DNA of 64,000 nt from Rhodococcus sp. SGAir0479 (GCF_005484805.1 NZ_CP039432.1:4712001-4776000); one strand, 5' to 3'. Positions 1-9,229 are shown, numbered from the stretch's first letter. Translations and numbers: made by a program. The notes: generated from the letters alone by a model not told the origin.

Positions 1-2322
1 GCCCGGCAGTCCGTCGTCGTGGTGGTACCGGTACACGGTCGACCCGCTGCGCAGTTCCCGCTCCGTCGCGACGACGGTCGCCGCGAACCGCTTGTCCATG
101 GGGTCGATCAGCCCGGACAGGCCGATGTGCAGCGTCGCCGCGTCCAGATCGGTGCCGTCGTAGGCCGCGGTGTACGACTCGACGTCCGCGTTCCAGCCCT
201 TCTCGATCACTTCCTCGGCGATCTCGTCTCGCAACGCCGCCCACGTCTCCCGTGCCGGACGACCGAACGTCTCGGCCAGTCCGAGCGCGCGGTCGACGGT
301 GAGCCAGCCCATCACCTTCGAGTACACGTGGTGCCGGGGGTTGTCGCGGATCTCCCAGATGCCGTGGTCGGGTTCGCACCAGCGCCGCTCGACCGCCTCG
401 ACCATCGCGGACACCAGTTCCCAGTCGCGGTCGGTCAGCGCGTCCGACCCCGTGATGCCCTTCTTCTGCCGGGCCAGGGCCAGGTTCGCGATCAGGTCCA
501 CGATGGGCCCGAACACGTCGAGCTGCACCTGCTGGTTCGCGGCGTTGCCGACGCGCACCGGCCGCGAGCCCGCGTAGCCGGGCAACGAATCGATCACCGC
601 CTCCGGGGGCAGACCCGCTCCGTACAGCGTGTAGAGCGGGTGCAGCCGCTCCGGGCCGTGCAGCGTCTCGAGCACCCCGTGCACCCACTCGAGGTAGTTC
701 TCCGCCTCGGCGAGGGAGCCCAGGCTCACGAGGGCCGCGGCGGTCAGGGCCGCGTCGCGCAACCAGCAGTAGCGGTAGTCCCAGTTGCGGACGCCGCCGA
801 TCTCCTCGGGCAGCGACGTCGTGGCGGCCGCGAGAATCGATCCGCTCGGCGCGTGCACCAGGCCGCGCAGCGTGAGCGCCGACCGCTTCATCAGATCCGG
901 CTTGAGCGGTGGCAGGTCGAGCGTGTCCGCCCAGTCCCGCCAGTACGACTCGGCCAGCTCCCGGCGTTCCGTCTCCGACAACTGCGAAGGGCCCAGATCC
1001 TCTGTGCCGCAACGGAGTTCGAGGACCACCGGCCCCTGCGACGGGTCGACGACCGCGAACGCGGTCTGCTGGGTGCCGTCGGTGGTGATGTCCCAGTGCA
1101 CGCCGGGGGAGCGCAGCACCATCGGCTCGCTCGTGCCGGAGACCCGCAACCCGTCGGTGTCCGGCTCGAGCTGGACCGGTACCTGACCGAACTCGGGGCG
1201 CGGAGCGAAACTCACGACCGCCTTCGCGCGGCCGGTGATCACCCGGGTGAGGTCGGTACGACTCGGCTGGACGTCGTGCGGCAGATAGTCGGTGACCGTG
1301 AGGCTGGCCCAGCGGGTCTGCACCGTCATGGTGCCGTCGATGTACTGCTGGCTCAGCGGCAGCGCCTCGCGCTGCGGGCCGACACTGAAGTGGCCGGCCT
1401 CGGTGCCGCCCAGCAGGTGCGCGAACACGGCCGCGGAGTCGGGTTCGGGGTGGCAGAGCCACGTCATGTTCGCGTCGGGCGTGATGAGCGCGACGGAGCG
1501 GGGGCTCGCCAACATGGTCAGGCGTTCGATCGGCGGCGCGTCCGCGCCGGAGAGCCACGTGCGCCGTTCCTCGAGGAGGAACGCCAGCGCGGCGGCCACG
1601 TCCTCGGTGGAGTCGACGCGGAACGCGGCCAGCGTCTCGCCCTCGCCGACCTTGATGCCGAGGTCGGGGCCCTGCAGCCGGCCGAAGGCCTTCTCGTCGG
1701 TGACGTCGTCGCCGAAGAAGACCGCGGCGGTGGCGGCCTCCTGGTGGCGCAGGATGTCGAGTGCGTTGCCCTTGTCGGTGGCGATGACGGCCAGCTCGAT
1801 GACGGACTTGCCCTCGGTGACCTGTACGCCGGTCCACAGCGCCGCCTCGGCGTGGACGGCGGCGAGGGCCTTGGCGCCCGCCTCGGGGCTCGCGTTGCGC
1901 ACGTGGAGCGCGGCGCTCGCGGGCTTGGTCTCGACCGTCACACCGGGGTGCAGGGCAGCGATGCGGGAGAGCTCCGCGGTCACCTCGCCCAGCAGTTTGC
2001 GGGCGTTCGCGTCGATGGCGTGCACGAAGCCCACGTCGAACTCCGAGCCGTGGCTGCCGACCAGCTGGACCTCGGCGGGCAGCCGGGACAGCGTCGCGAG
2101 GTCCTTGAGGGCGCGGCCCGAGATGACGGCGGCGGTGGTCGCGGCCAGCCCGGCCAGCGCGCGCAGTGCACGCACCGACTCGGCATGCGGGTACGCCTTC
2201 TCCGGGTCCGAGACGATGGGTGCCATCGTGCCGTCGTAGTCGGATGCCACCAGCAGGCGCGGAGTCCGGGCCACGGTGGACAGGGCCCGGCGAAGTTCGA
2301 TCGGCAGATCCAGAGCGCTCAC
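1..2322 (-). CDS. Trehalose-phosphatase / glycoside hydrolase family 15 fusion (3' end outside window)
   Basis: The minus-strand reading frame is open from a GTG at 2322 to the window edge, giving 774 visible codons and no stop. Residues 1 to about 250 look like a HAD-type trehalose-6-phosphate phosphatase (OtsB): a DYDGT nucleophile motif lies near residue 28 and a FFGDDVTDE motif near residue 200. From about residue 270 the protein resembles a GH15 glucoamylase/trehalase, with a NWDYRYCWLRDA segment and an extended alpha-helical barrel region. GH15 enzymes of this type in mycobacteria are trehalases. The fusion would therefore combine dephosphorylation of trehalose-6-phosphate with hydrolysis of an alpha-glucoside, possibly trehalose itself; this is inference. 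A short AGG lies 9 bases before the GTG. The long plus-strand frame across the region is a shadow. Confidence 0.85.
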   Translation of the reverse strand, partial: MSALDLPIELRRALSTVARTPRLLVASDYDGTMAPIVSDPEKAYPHAESVRALRALAGLAATTAAVISGRALKDLATLSRLPAEVQLVGSHGSEFDVGFVHAIDANARKLLGEVTAELSRIAALHPGVTVETKPASAALHVRNASPEAGAKALAAVHAEAALWTGVQVTEGKSVIELAVIATDKGNALDILRHQEAATAAVFFGDDVTDEKAFGRLQGPDLGIKVGEGETLAAFRVDSTEDVAAALAFLLEERRTWLSGADAPPIERLTMLASPRSVALITPDANMTWLCHPEPDSAAVFAHLLGGTEAGHFSVGPQREALPLSQQYIDGTMTVQTRWASLTVTDYLPHDVQPSRTDLTRVITGRAKAVVSFAPRPEFGQVPVQLEPDTDGLRVSGTSEPMVLRSPGVHWDITTDGTQQTAFAVVDPSQGPVVLELRCGTEDLGPSQLSETERRELAESYWRDWADTLDLPPLKPDLMKRSALTLRGLVHAPSGSILAAATTSLPEEIGGVRNWDYRYCWLRDAALTAAALVSLGSLAEAENYLEWVHGVLETLHGPERLHPLYTLYGAGLPPEAVIDSLPGYAGSRPVRVGNAANQQVQLDVFGPIVDLIANLALARQKKGITGSDALTDRDWELVSAMVEAVERRWCEPDHGIWEIRDNPRHHVYSKVMGWLTVDRALGLAETFGRPARETWAALRDEIAEEVIEKGWNADVESYTAAYDGTDLDAATLHIGLSGLIDPMDKRFAATVVATERELRSGSTVYRYHHDDGLPG

Positions 2323-2381
2323 AGCTTCAAACCTAAGCGATTGACGGCGCGCTGGCGCGTCGCGTTTCCGCCCGGTGGGTG

Positions 2382-3029
2382 CTACCGGGCCTGGACGGGG
2401 ACGCGGGAACCGTCGCCGAGCAGCAGTTCAACCGTCAGTTCCAGGCGTTTCGCAACGTCCGTGGCGGACGAGCGACGCGTGAGCCACGCCACGAGATTGG
2501 ACAGCCAGACGTCACTGATGACGCGGGCGATCGCGAGTTCGTCCTCCGTGGGCACGCCGTCCGTCATGGCCCGCGCGAACAGTGTGTCCATGAGCTTGCC
2601 GACGTGGTCGACCTCCGCGGCCGCGGACGCGTCTGCGAACATGAACGCTCGCGTCATCGCCTCGGTGAGGAGCGGATCCCGCTGCATCGCCTTGGTGATC
2701 TGACCCAGGATCAGCTGCATCCGCTCGAGCGGACTGCGCCCCGGCGGAATCTTGCCCTTGGACTCGATCCGCTCGAACTCGCGCGCGAGCGCGGACACCA
2801 GCAGGTGCACCTTCGACGGGAAGTAGCGGTAGAGGGTGCCGACGGCGACATCCGCCCGTTCGGCGACGGCGCGCATCTGCACGGCCTCATAACCGCCCTT
2901 GGATGCCAACGCGAGGGTCGCATCGAGGATCCGCTTGCGCCGCTCGCGCTGCGCGTTCGAGCTCAGATCGTCGTCGCTGAGGGTCGAGACCGTGGCCCCA
3001 GTGGAACGGGATCGAGATGAGGTGGTCAT
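2382..3029 (-). CDS. kstR: KstR, TetR-family repressor of cholesterol catabolism
   Basis: This 215-residue TetR-family repressor closely matches M. tuberculosis KstR (Rv3574). The N-terminal helix-turn-helix (about residues 30-75) contains AQRERRKRIL, GGYEAVQMRAVAERADV and GTLYRYFPSK. The ligand domain carries the typical MQRDPLLTEAMTRAF and ISDVWLSNLVAWLTRR segments. KstR represses the upper cholesterol pathway and is released by 3-oxo-cholest-4-en-26-oyl-CoA-type ligands (family knowledge). The ATG at 3029 is preceded by AAGGA at 8 bases; the N-terminus is about 13 residues longer than the M. tuberculosis form. It is divergent from fadE34 across a perfect KstR palindrome, so it is probably autorepressed. 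Confidence 0.96.
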   Translation of the reverse strand: MTTSSRSRSTGATVSTLSDDDLSSNAQRERRKRILDATLALASKGGYEAVQMRAVAERADVAVGTLYRYFPSKVHLLVSALAREFERIESKGKIPPGRSPLERMQLILGQITKAMQRDPLLTEAMTRAFMFADASAAAEVDHVGKLMDTLFARAMTDGVPTEDELAIARVISDVWLSNLVAWLTRRSSATDVAKRLELTVELLLGDGSRVPVQAR

Positions 3030-3072
3030 CGACAGTTTCCTTCACGCCTTGACTCTTGACGGCCGAACATAT

Positions 3073-3086
3073 TAGAACACGTTCTA
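3073..3086. promoter_or_regulatory. KstR operator between kstR and fadE34
   Basis: The perfect 14-bp palindrome TAGAACACGTTCTA matches the KstR consensus TnnAACnnGTTnnA. Read toward kstR it runs into TAATAT, a good -10 hexamer, so KstR bound here would cover the kstR promoter. It should also control fadE34 in the other direction. Confidence 0.93.
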
Positions 3087-3122
3087 GATGAAGATGCCAT
3101 CCAGGAGAGGCGGGTAGCCGTT

Positions 3123-5306
3123 GTGACAATCGCCACGACCGACGAACAGAAGGCGGTCCAGGAGTCGATTCAGGCGTGGGCCCGATCTGCCACTCCGGTC
3201 GCAATTTTACGCGAGGGACCTGCGGACTTCTGGCGCCGCTCGTGGCCGGCGGTGGCCGGATTGGGCCTGTTCGCGGTGGGGGTTCCGGAGTCCGTCGGCG
3301 GGGTCGGCGGACAGCTCGTCGACCTGGCCGCCATGGTCGAACAGGCCGCCGCCGAACTCGTGGGCGGCCCGGTGTTGTCGACCGCGCTCGCCGGGGTGGT
3401 GCTCGGGCGCAGTCGGGGCGCCGCCGCCAAGCAGTGGGCCGGCCGGATCGCCGAGGGCGAGCTCCCCACCGCGGTCGTGCTCGACGCGGGCCCGATCACC
3501 GCGACCGCCGACGCCGACGGCGGGCTGGTGCTGCACGGCGACGGGGGCAGTGCGTTGGGTGCGGAGCCGGGGGTGGCGGTGTTGCTACCGGTGCCCGGCG
3601 GAGACGGGGACCCGGTGTGGTGTCTCGTCGACCCCGACGCGCCGGGGTTGTCCGTCGAACGGCTCGACATCCTCGACAAGAGCCGCGGCGTCGCGCGGGT
3701 GCACTGCGACGGCGTCGTGGTGGCGGCCGACCGGATCGTCTCGGGGGTCGCGCCCACGCTGGTGCGTGACCTCGCAGCGACCCTCGCCGCCGCCGAGGCC
3801 GCCGGTGTCGCGGGTTGGACGCTGAACACCGCGGTCGAGTACGCGAAGATCCGTGAACAGTTCGGCAAGCCCATCGGCTCGTTCCAGGCGATCAAGCACC
3901 TGTGCGCCGAGATGCTCTGTCGTGCGGAACAGGCGCGGGCGGTGGCCTGGGACGCCGCCGTCGCGGCCGAGGACGCGCTGCCCGACCCCGACGCGGGCGA
4001 CGCGGGCGAATCGGAACTGCCGGTCGCCGCGGCCGTCGCGGCCGCCGTCGCGCTCGACGCCGCGGTGGCCAACGCCAAGGATTGCATTCAGGTGCTCGGC
4101 GGCATCGGGTTCACATGGGAGCACGACGCGCACTTCTACCTGCGGCGGGCGGTCTCGAACCGGCAGTTTCTCGGCGGGAGCAACCGTTGGCGTGCCCGCG
4201 TGACCGAGCTGACCCGGTCCGGCGCCCGCCGCCACCTGACGATCGACCTGTCGGAGCTGGAATCGGAACGGTCCGCCATCCGGGACGAGGTGGCCGCGCT
4301 GGCAGCGGTGCCGCAGGCCGAGCGCCGCGTCGCACTGGCCGAATCGGGCTACGCCGCGCCGCACTGGCCGCGACCCTACGGCCGCGGCGCGAGCGCTGCC
4401 GAGCAGATCCTCGTCGCCGAGGAGATGGCGGCGGCCGGCGTCGAGCGTCCCGATCTCGTCATCGGGTGGTGGGCGGTGCCCACCGTGCTCGAACACGGCA
4501 GTCCCGAACAGATCGAGCGTTTCGCGCTACCGACGCTGCGCGGCGAGATCACGTGGTGCCAGCTGTTCTCCGAGCCCGGTGCGGGCTCCGACCTGGCGTC
4601 GCTGCGCACCGTCGCCGAGAAGGTCGACGGTGGCTGGAAACTCAACGGGCAGAAAGTGTGGACGTCGCTGGCTCGCGAGGCGGACTGGGGAATCTGTCTG
4701 GCCCGCACCGACAAGGATGCGCCCAAGCACAAGGGCATCACGTACTTCCTGCTCGACATGCGCGCCCCCGGCATCCGGATCTCGCCGCTGCGGGAGATCA
4801 CGGGCGACGCCCTGTTCAACGAGGTGTTCCTCGACGACGTGTTCGTCCCCGACGACTGTGTGGTCGGTCAGGTGAACGGTGGCTGGCGGCTCGCCCGCAC
4901 CACGCTGGCCAACGAGCGGGTCGCGATGAGCGGCGGCTCGTCGCTCGGCAAGGCGGTCGAGGAACTGCTCGAGCTGGCGGGCGACCCGGACCCGGTGACG
5001 GCCGATCACCTGGGTGCGCTCATCGCCGAGGCCCTGGTCGGATCGCTGCTCGAGTTGCGTACGACGCTGCGGCAGCTCGACGGGCAGGATCCGGGGCCCG
5101 CGTCGAGTGTCCGCAAGCTCGTCGGCGTCCGGAACCGGCAGGCCGTAGCCGAATTCGCCGTCGAACTGGCGGGGGAGGCCGGGTGGGTGGAAGGTCCGCT
5201 CACCCGCGAGTTCCTCAACACCCGGTGCCTGTCCATCGCGGGCGGCACGACGCAGATCCTGCTGACCGTCGCCGCCGAGCACCTGTTGGGGCTGCCCCGC
5301 GGCTGA
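3123..5306 (+). CDS. fadE34: FadE34-type fused steroid acyl-CoA dehydrogenase
   Basis: The 727-residue protein contains two acyl-CoA dehydrogenase modules in tandem. The first (about 1-370) has the REQFGKPIGSFQAIKH signature and the FTWEHDAHFYLRRA helix. The second (about 385-727) has LFSEPGAGSDLA, the NGQKVWTS FAD segment and a C-terminal GGTTQI element. Its size and its position divergent from kstR match M. tuberculosis FadE34 (Rv3573c, ChsE3). Members of that group dehydrogenate steroid-CoA thioesters with short C5 side chains, as the fused equivalent of alpha2beta2 ChsE enzymes (family knowledge). The start is a GTG at 3123, with AGGAGAGG about 12 bases upstream. The KstR box 37 bases before the start predicts cholesterol-inducible expression. 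Confidence 0.93.
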   Translation: MTIATTDEQKAVQESIQAWARSATPVAILREGPADFWRRSWPAVAGLGLFAVGVPESVGGVGGQLVDLAAMVEQAAAELVGGPVLSTALAGVVLGRSRGAAAKQWAGRIAEGELPTAVVLDAGPITATADADGGLVLHGDGGSALGAEPGVAVLLPVPGGDGDPVWCLVDPDAPGLSVERLDILDKSRGVARVHCDGVVVAADRIVSGVAPTLVRDLAATLAAAEAAGVAGWTLNTAVEYAKIREQFGKPIGSFQAIKHLCAEMLCRAEQARAVAWDAAVAAEDALPDPDAGDAGESELPVAAAVAAAVALDAAVANAKDCIQVLGGIGFTWEHDAHFYLRRAVSNRQFLGGSNRWRARVTELTRSGARRHLTIDLSELESERSAIRDEVAALAAVPQAERRVALAESGYAAPHWPRPYGRGASAAEQILVAEEMAAAGVERPDLVIGWWAVPTVLEHGSPEQIERFALPTLRGEITWCQLFSEPGAGSDLASLRTVAEKVDGGWKLNGQKVWTSLAREADWGICLARTDKDAPKHKGITYFLLDMRAPGIRISPLREITGDALFNEVFLDDVFVPDDCVVGQVNGGWRLARTTLANERVAMSGGSSLGKAVEELLELAGDPDPVTADHLGALIAEALVGSLLELRTTLRQLDGQDPGPASSVRKLVGVRNRQAVAEFAVELAGEAGWVEGPLTREFLNTRCLSIAGGTTQILLTVAAEHLLGLPRG

Positions 5307-5407
5307 GCGGCTCCGAACGGCCGAACGCCCGCGCCGACCATTCGACAGGCGACGCGGGCCACGGGACCGGTTGCGCCGCTTGCCTTCTCCCGGTTGCGCC
5401 GACACGT

Positions 5408-5442
5408 CGGGCCCCGCCCCTTGCATAGGGAGGCGGGGCCCG
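5408..5442. terminator. Hairpin between convergent fadE34 and desaturase genes
   Basis: Arms 5408-5418 and 5432-5442 pair perfectly over 11 bp of almost pure G/C, with a 13-base loop. It has no U-tract, as is common in high-GC actinobacteria, and it stands between two converging genes where a shared terminator is expected. Confidence 0.7.
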
Positions 5443-5562
5443 GCGGTGCCTCACATCCCCGCGAGGGGGAGAGCGGGGGGGTGGAGTATCGAGAACTCTG
5501 CAGGGGCGGCGCGGCGGCGGTGCTGCCGGAACGGCCTCGAATTCCGTGGGTCGTCACCGCCG

Positions 5563-6858
5563 TCAGCCCGTGTCTTTCTCTCGAAAACCGCTGGCCGCCT
5601 GCAGTGTTCGAGTGTTACCGCGGATCGGTCTCCGCATATGGGCGTGCGTCCGCAACGCGGACAGCAGCCCGTTGCGGCGTCCGGTGTCGGGGTCGACCCG
5701 CAGCGCCTCCCCGATCCGGGAACCGGTGGCGTCGAACTTGCGCTCGGACGAGGTCTCGGGAGCGTCGTGGGAGGTCCGTTTCAGCAGGCGGTCCGGCAGG
5801 GCGAGCTTGTGGATGGTGCGCAGCGCGAGCAGGTACTGCCGGCTGAGCGGTCCGGTGGTGTACGGCAGGTCGTACTTGTCGCACAGCGCCCGCACCCGCA
5901 CCGCCATCTCCGGGTACCGGTTCGACGGCAGATCGGGGAACAGGTGGTGCTCGATCTGGTAGCTCAGGTTGCCGGTCAGGAAACCCATCACCGGGCCGGC
6001 GTCGATGTTGGCGCTGCCGAGCATCTGCCGCAGGTACCACTGCGCGCGGGTCTCGGTCTCGAACTGCTCGGCGGTGAACTTCTCGGCGCCGTCCGGGAAG
6101 TGCCCGCAGAAGATCACCGCGTACGCCCACAGGTTGCGCACCAGGTTGGCCGTCGCGTTCGCGGTCAGCGTGTGCTTCCACGCCCGGCCCGTCAGCGCCG
6201 GGAACAGTACGAAGTCCTTGCCGACCTGACGCGCGATCTTGATCGCGAATTCCTTGTTGGGAGCCGAATTCCACTGCATCGGGTCGACGCCCTCGAGCAC
6301 CTTCTGCGCCTTGAGGTCGTGCAGCGCGATGCCCCACTCGAACCCGGCCGCGAGGATCACGTTCGCGACGGGCTGGAGCAGGTTGATCGGCCGCCACTTC
6401 TCGTCCCGCGTCATCCGCAGGATCCCGAATCCCACGTCGTCGTCCATCCCGACGATGTCGGTGTAGGTGTGGTGCGAGTAGTTGTGGGCGCGTTTCCAGT
6501 GCTCCGACGGCCCGGTCTGATCCCACTCCCAGGTGGTGGAGTGGATCTCCGGATCGTTCATCCAGTCCCACTGCCCGTGCATCACGTTGTGCCCGAGCTC
6601 CATGTTCTCGATGATCTTGGCGAGCGAGAGCATCGCCGTGCCCGCGACCCACGCGGGCCGGCGGCGGCTGCCGAAGAGCACTGCGCGCCCGCCGAGTTCG
6701 AGGGAGCGTTGCAGCCGGATCACCCGCCGGATGTAGCGGGCGTCGCGGTGCCCCCGCGACTCCTCGACGTCACGGCGGATCTCGTCCAGTTCACGGCCGA
6801 GGGCTTCGATGTCGTTGTCGGTGAGGTGAGCGAACTCGTTGATGTCGGTGATGGCCAC
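5563..6858 (-). CDS. Membrane fatty acyl-CoA desaturase (DesA3-like)
   Basis: This is a membrane di-iron desaturase of 431 residues if it starts at the GTG at 6858, which has GGAGG 8 bases upstream. The frame is open upstream to 6942, but the longer N-terminus has no Shine-Dalgarno. All three histidine boxes are present: GHNVMH, HNYSHHTYTD and the terminal QIEHHLFP. These ligate the di-iron centre that inserts a cis double bond, with Delta9 stearoyl-CoA the usual substrate of mycobacterial DesA3 (427 residues; family knowledge). DesA3 normally works with an oxidoreductase such as Rv3230c; no such gene is adjacent here. A 7-bp inverted repeat lies about 165 bases upstream. Confidence 0.9.
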   Translation of the reverse strand: MAITDINEFAHLTDNDIEALGRELDEIRRDVEESRGHRDARYIRRVIRLQRSLELGGRAVLFGSRRRPAWVAGTAMLSLAKIIENMELGHNVMHGQWDWMNDPEIHSTTWEWDQTGPSEHWKRAHNYSHHTYTDIVGMDDDVGFGILRMTRDEKWRPINLLQPVANVILAAGFEWGIALHDLKAQKVLEGVDPMQWNSAPNKEFAIKIARQVGKDFVLFPALTGRAWKHTLTANATANLVRNLWAYAVIFCGHFPDGAEKFTAEQFETETRAQWYLRQMLGSANIDAGPVMGFLTGNLSYQIEHHLFPDLPSNRYPEMAVRVRALCDKYDLPYTTGPLSRQYLLALRTIHKLALPDRLLKRTSHDAPETSSERKFDATGSRIGEALRVDPDTGRRNGLLSALRTHAHMRRPIRGNTRTLQAASGFREKDTG

Positions 6859-7020
6859 CGAGTGGTCCTCCGTCGGGATCGGGTGTCGGGGCCTGGTGTC
6901 GACGCGGACCGGCGAGTACGAGTGAACGAGAAAGCGGCACACCGTCGGTGCCGGCGGGGATCGACGTCTCTACGCGTGGTCGGCGGACCGATCCTCCGGT
7001 GAACCTCACGCTACCTGGCA

Positions 7021-7038
7021 TTTCGCACTCATGCGAAA
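7021..7038. promoter_or_regulatory. Inverted repeat upstream of the desaturase gene (candidate operator)
   Basis: TTTCGCA (7021-7027) and TGCGAAA (7032-7038) form a perfect 7+7 bp palindrome with a CTCA spacer. It lies in the 283-base space between the divergent desaturase and PatA-like genes. The form suits a dimeric repressor; which one is unknown. Confidence 0.4.
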
Positions 7039-7141
7039 CGACGCCGCTTCGGACCGCAGCGCCGCGCGGTCGACGCGTACGCTGACTGTGTCGAGGTGCT
7101 AGGTGGTGATCTGGGTGCTCCGGCGCACGAAGGTGGTACCG

Positions 7142-8020
7142 GTGAACCCGAAGGATCGTGCCTGGGATCTCAGCTATGCGGCCGGCTGGAAACTGGTGCG
7201 TGTGCTGCCTGAGCGATGGGCGATGCACCTGTTCGGTGTCGCGGCCGATTGCGCGGCACGGGGCGGTGGACCGGAACAGCTGCGCCGCAATCTCGCGCGG
7301 GTCCTGTCGATCACCCCCGCTCAGGTTTCCGACGACCTCGTCCGCGCAAGTCTTCGTTCGTACGCCCGCTACTGGTGTGAGGCCTTCCGTCTGCCCAGGA
7401 TGAATCCGGAGCAGGTGGCCGCTGATCTCGAAGCCTCGGCGGCGGGACTCGAGCACATCCACGACGCCGTCGCCCGCGGGAGCGGGGTCGTTCTGGCGTT
7501 GCCGCACAGCGGAAACTGGGATCTGGCCGGAGTGTGGGTGGCCCGGCGGATAGGGCCGCCGGTCGTCGTCGCCGAGCGACTGCGGCCGGAGTCGCTGTTC
7601 CGTCGTTTCGTACGTTTTCGTGAGGAGTTGGGCTTCGAGATAGTGCCCCTCACCGGTGGCGCACAGCCGCCGTTCGAGCAGTTGAGTAGGCGGTTACGCG
7701 AGGGGCGAGTCGGGTTGCTCGCCGAGCGGGACGTGACCGGCGCGGGTGTCCCTGTGGAGTTCTTCGGTGAACGCGCCCGGATGCCGGTGGGTCCGGCCCG
7801 TCTCGCGCTCGATACCGGTGCCGCGCTCCTTCCGGTGCACTGCTGGTTCGCCCCCGGCGGGTGGGGATGCCGCGTCGATCCACCGATCGATGCGGTGGGC
7901 GGGGTGCAGCGCATGACGCAGGCGTTGGCCGATCGGTTCGCGGCCGGTATCGCCGCACACCCCGCCGATTGGCACATGCTGCAGGGCGTGTGGGCATCGG
8001 ACGTCGACGCCGTGCCGTGA
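7142..8020 (+). CDS. PatA-like phosphatidylinositol mannoside / LpxL-family acyltransferase
   Basis: The product is 292 residues from the GTG at 7142, which has GAAGG 8 bases upstream; the frame also allows a GTG at 7103 (305 residues). The protein resembles mycobacterial PatA, which acylates mannose on phosphatidylinositol mannosides at the inner face of the membrane, and more widely the LpxL/HtrB acyltransferases. Visible signatures are GGGPEQLRRNLARV near the N-terminus, the catalytic H-x4-D type motif HSGNWD (about residue 121) and the LLAERD segment (about 188). The main patA of these bacteria lies in the pgsA-pimA operon, so this is probably a paralogue. Its lipid acceptor cannot be read from the sequence. 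Confidence 0.78.
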   Translation: MNPKDRAWDLSYAAGWKLVRVLPERWAMHLFGVAADCAARGGGPEQLRRNLARVLSITPAQVSDDLVRASLRSYARYWCEAFRLPRMNPEQVAADLEASAAGLEHIHDAVARGSGVVLALPHSGNWDLAGVWVARRIGPPVVVAERLRPESLFRRFVRFREELGFEIVPLTGGAQPPFEQLSRRLREGRVGLLAERDVTGAGVPVEFFGERARMPVGPARLALDTGAALLPVHCWFAPGGWGCRVDPPIDAVGGVQRMTQALADRFAAGIAAHPADWHMLQGVWASDVDAVP

Positions 8021-8065
8021 CTTCCGGGCGAACGCGGTCTCGCTCCTCCGGTCTCGGTGGCCACA

Positions 8066-8632
8066 TCAACGCAGGGCTCGACCTCGCGGACGCGACCCGT
8101 GCCGGATGAGCGTGCGAATCGCGAATTCATCGGTGCCGAGGGTGTGCACGACGTCGCGGCAGGCCGTATCGACGGCGTCGACGACGATGGCGAGATCGGC
8201 GTCCGCGCTGGTGGTCACTTCCATCACCACGGTGCGTCGCCCCCGTTCGTCGATTGCCTTGCCCTTGGCGTCCGTGATGTCGTGTCGGTGGGTCAGCGAG
8301 GTCGCGGCGGCCGTGGCGACGTCGCCGAGGTCGACTGTGGCCGAGCCGGTGGTGCCGAGGCCCGGAAGCTGGATCGGATGCGCGTGAGGGGCGGGAGTAT
8401 GGGCGTAGATCCAGCGGACCGCGGCGATGATGAAAACGACGCCTGCCGCGCCGACCGCCCAGGGCCACCACTGTTTCGTCGTGGCCTCCACCACCGCCGG
8501 CGCGGTGATCGTGTCGGGGAATCTGGCGACCGCGTCGGTGCTCCAGACCAGCGCCCCCGCCCCGAGTGCGATGAGCACCAGTCCGACGACGGCTGCGGCG
8601 GCGCGGTCCACCGCTGAGGTGACCCGGGTCAT
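8066..8632 (-). CDS. AmaP-like membrane protein at the end of the Asp23 operon
   Basis: This 188-residue protein has two predicted transmembrane helices (about residues 11-30 and 56-74) followed by a cytosolic alpha/beta domain. The layout resembles AmaP, the membrane anchor of Asp23 in Firmicutes, which also has an N-terminal helix pair and an Asp23-like tail. It is the last gene of a seven-gene minus-strand run and begins directly after the DUF6286 gene. The AmaP assignment rests on topology and context rather than a clear signature motif. Confidence 0.6.
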   Translation of the reverse strand: MTRVTSAVDRAAAAVVGLVLIALGAGALVWSTDAVARFPDTITAPAVVEATTKQWWPWAVGAAGVVFIIAAVRWIYAHTPAPHAHPIQLPGLGTTGSATVDLGDVATAAATSLTHRHDITDAKGKAIDERGRRTVVMEVTTSADADLAIVVDAVDTACRDVVHTLGTDEFAIRTLIRHGSRPRGRALR

Positions 8633-9229
8633 CTACCTGCCTCCTGTGCGCGTGCGGACGACGAGTTTCGGCCGTCGTTGCATGGTGTCGATCACGGGGG
8701 CGATCGCATCGCGGACATGCGTGGTGATGGCCGCGTCGCCGGCGTCGGTGACGGTGGCTCGGACGGTGAGCTTGCGGGAGGTCGCGGTGGAGCGTGCCTC
8801 CAGAACTCCGGGAACCGTCCTGGCGGCCGCGGTCGCGCACTCGGCCAGGTCGGCCGGACGAATCCAGACGGCGGAACGAGCGCGGAGCGGGAGCGCGATC
8901 TGCCGTCGTGGTCGGACCGCCGAGACGACCATCCACACTCCGAGGAGAACGGCAGCGATGCCCGCCGGAATCATCCACGGTTCGAAGCGCAGGCCGTCGA
9001 CCCACTCCACGACCGCATCCACCCACTTCCGACCGTCGACCCATCCCAGGGCGATCGTCGTGTCCCGAAGGGCGATTACCCCAGCGGCGAGCAGTGCCGC
9101 CGCGAGCAACGCCCCGGCCCAACTCGCCGCGGGCGGAGCGGAAGGGGTCCGGGCCGGGGCGGGAACGCGGTGCGCCGCACGGTCACCGGGTGTGCCGTCG
9201 GCGTCGCTTTCGTGTCGATCGGCGCTCAT
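8633..9229 (-). CDS. DUF6286-type membrane protein of the Asp23 operon
   Basis: The 198-residue product starts with a hydrophilic Pro/Ala-rich tail of about 35 residues. Two transmembrane helices follow (about 38-56 and 88-107), then a cytosolic domain of about 80 residues with ADLAECATAAARTVPGV, reminiscent of the Asp23 fold. Actinobacterial genes of this kind (DUF6286) sit with Asp23-family genes. The ATG at 9229 overlaps the end of the preceding asp23 gene by four bases, so the two are probably translationally coupled. Its function is unknown; a role as a second membrane anchor for Asp23 proteins is inferred. Confidence 0.65.
   Translation of the reverse strand: MSADRHESDADGTPGDRAAHRVPAPARTPSAPPAASWAGALLAAALLAAGVIALRDTTIALGWVDGRKWVDAVVEWVDGLRFEPWMIPAGIAAVLLGVWMVVSAVRPRRQIALPLRARSAVWIRPADLAECATAAARTVPGVLEARSTATSRKLTVRATVTDAGDAAITTHVRDAIAPVIDTMQRRPKLVVRTRTGGR

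Noticed and set aside
19-2703. Very long plus-strand open frame (894 codons)
   Set aside because: It is antisense to the OtsB-GH15 fusion and to kstR. Its translation is Arg/Val-rich without motifs, a common shadow in high-GC DNA.
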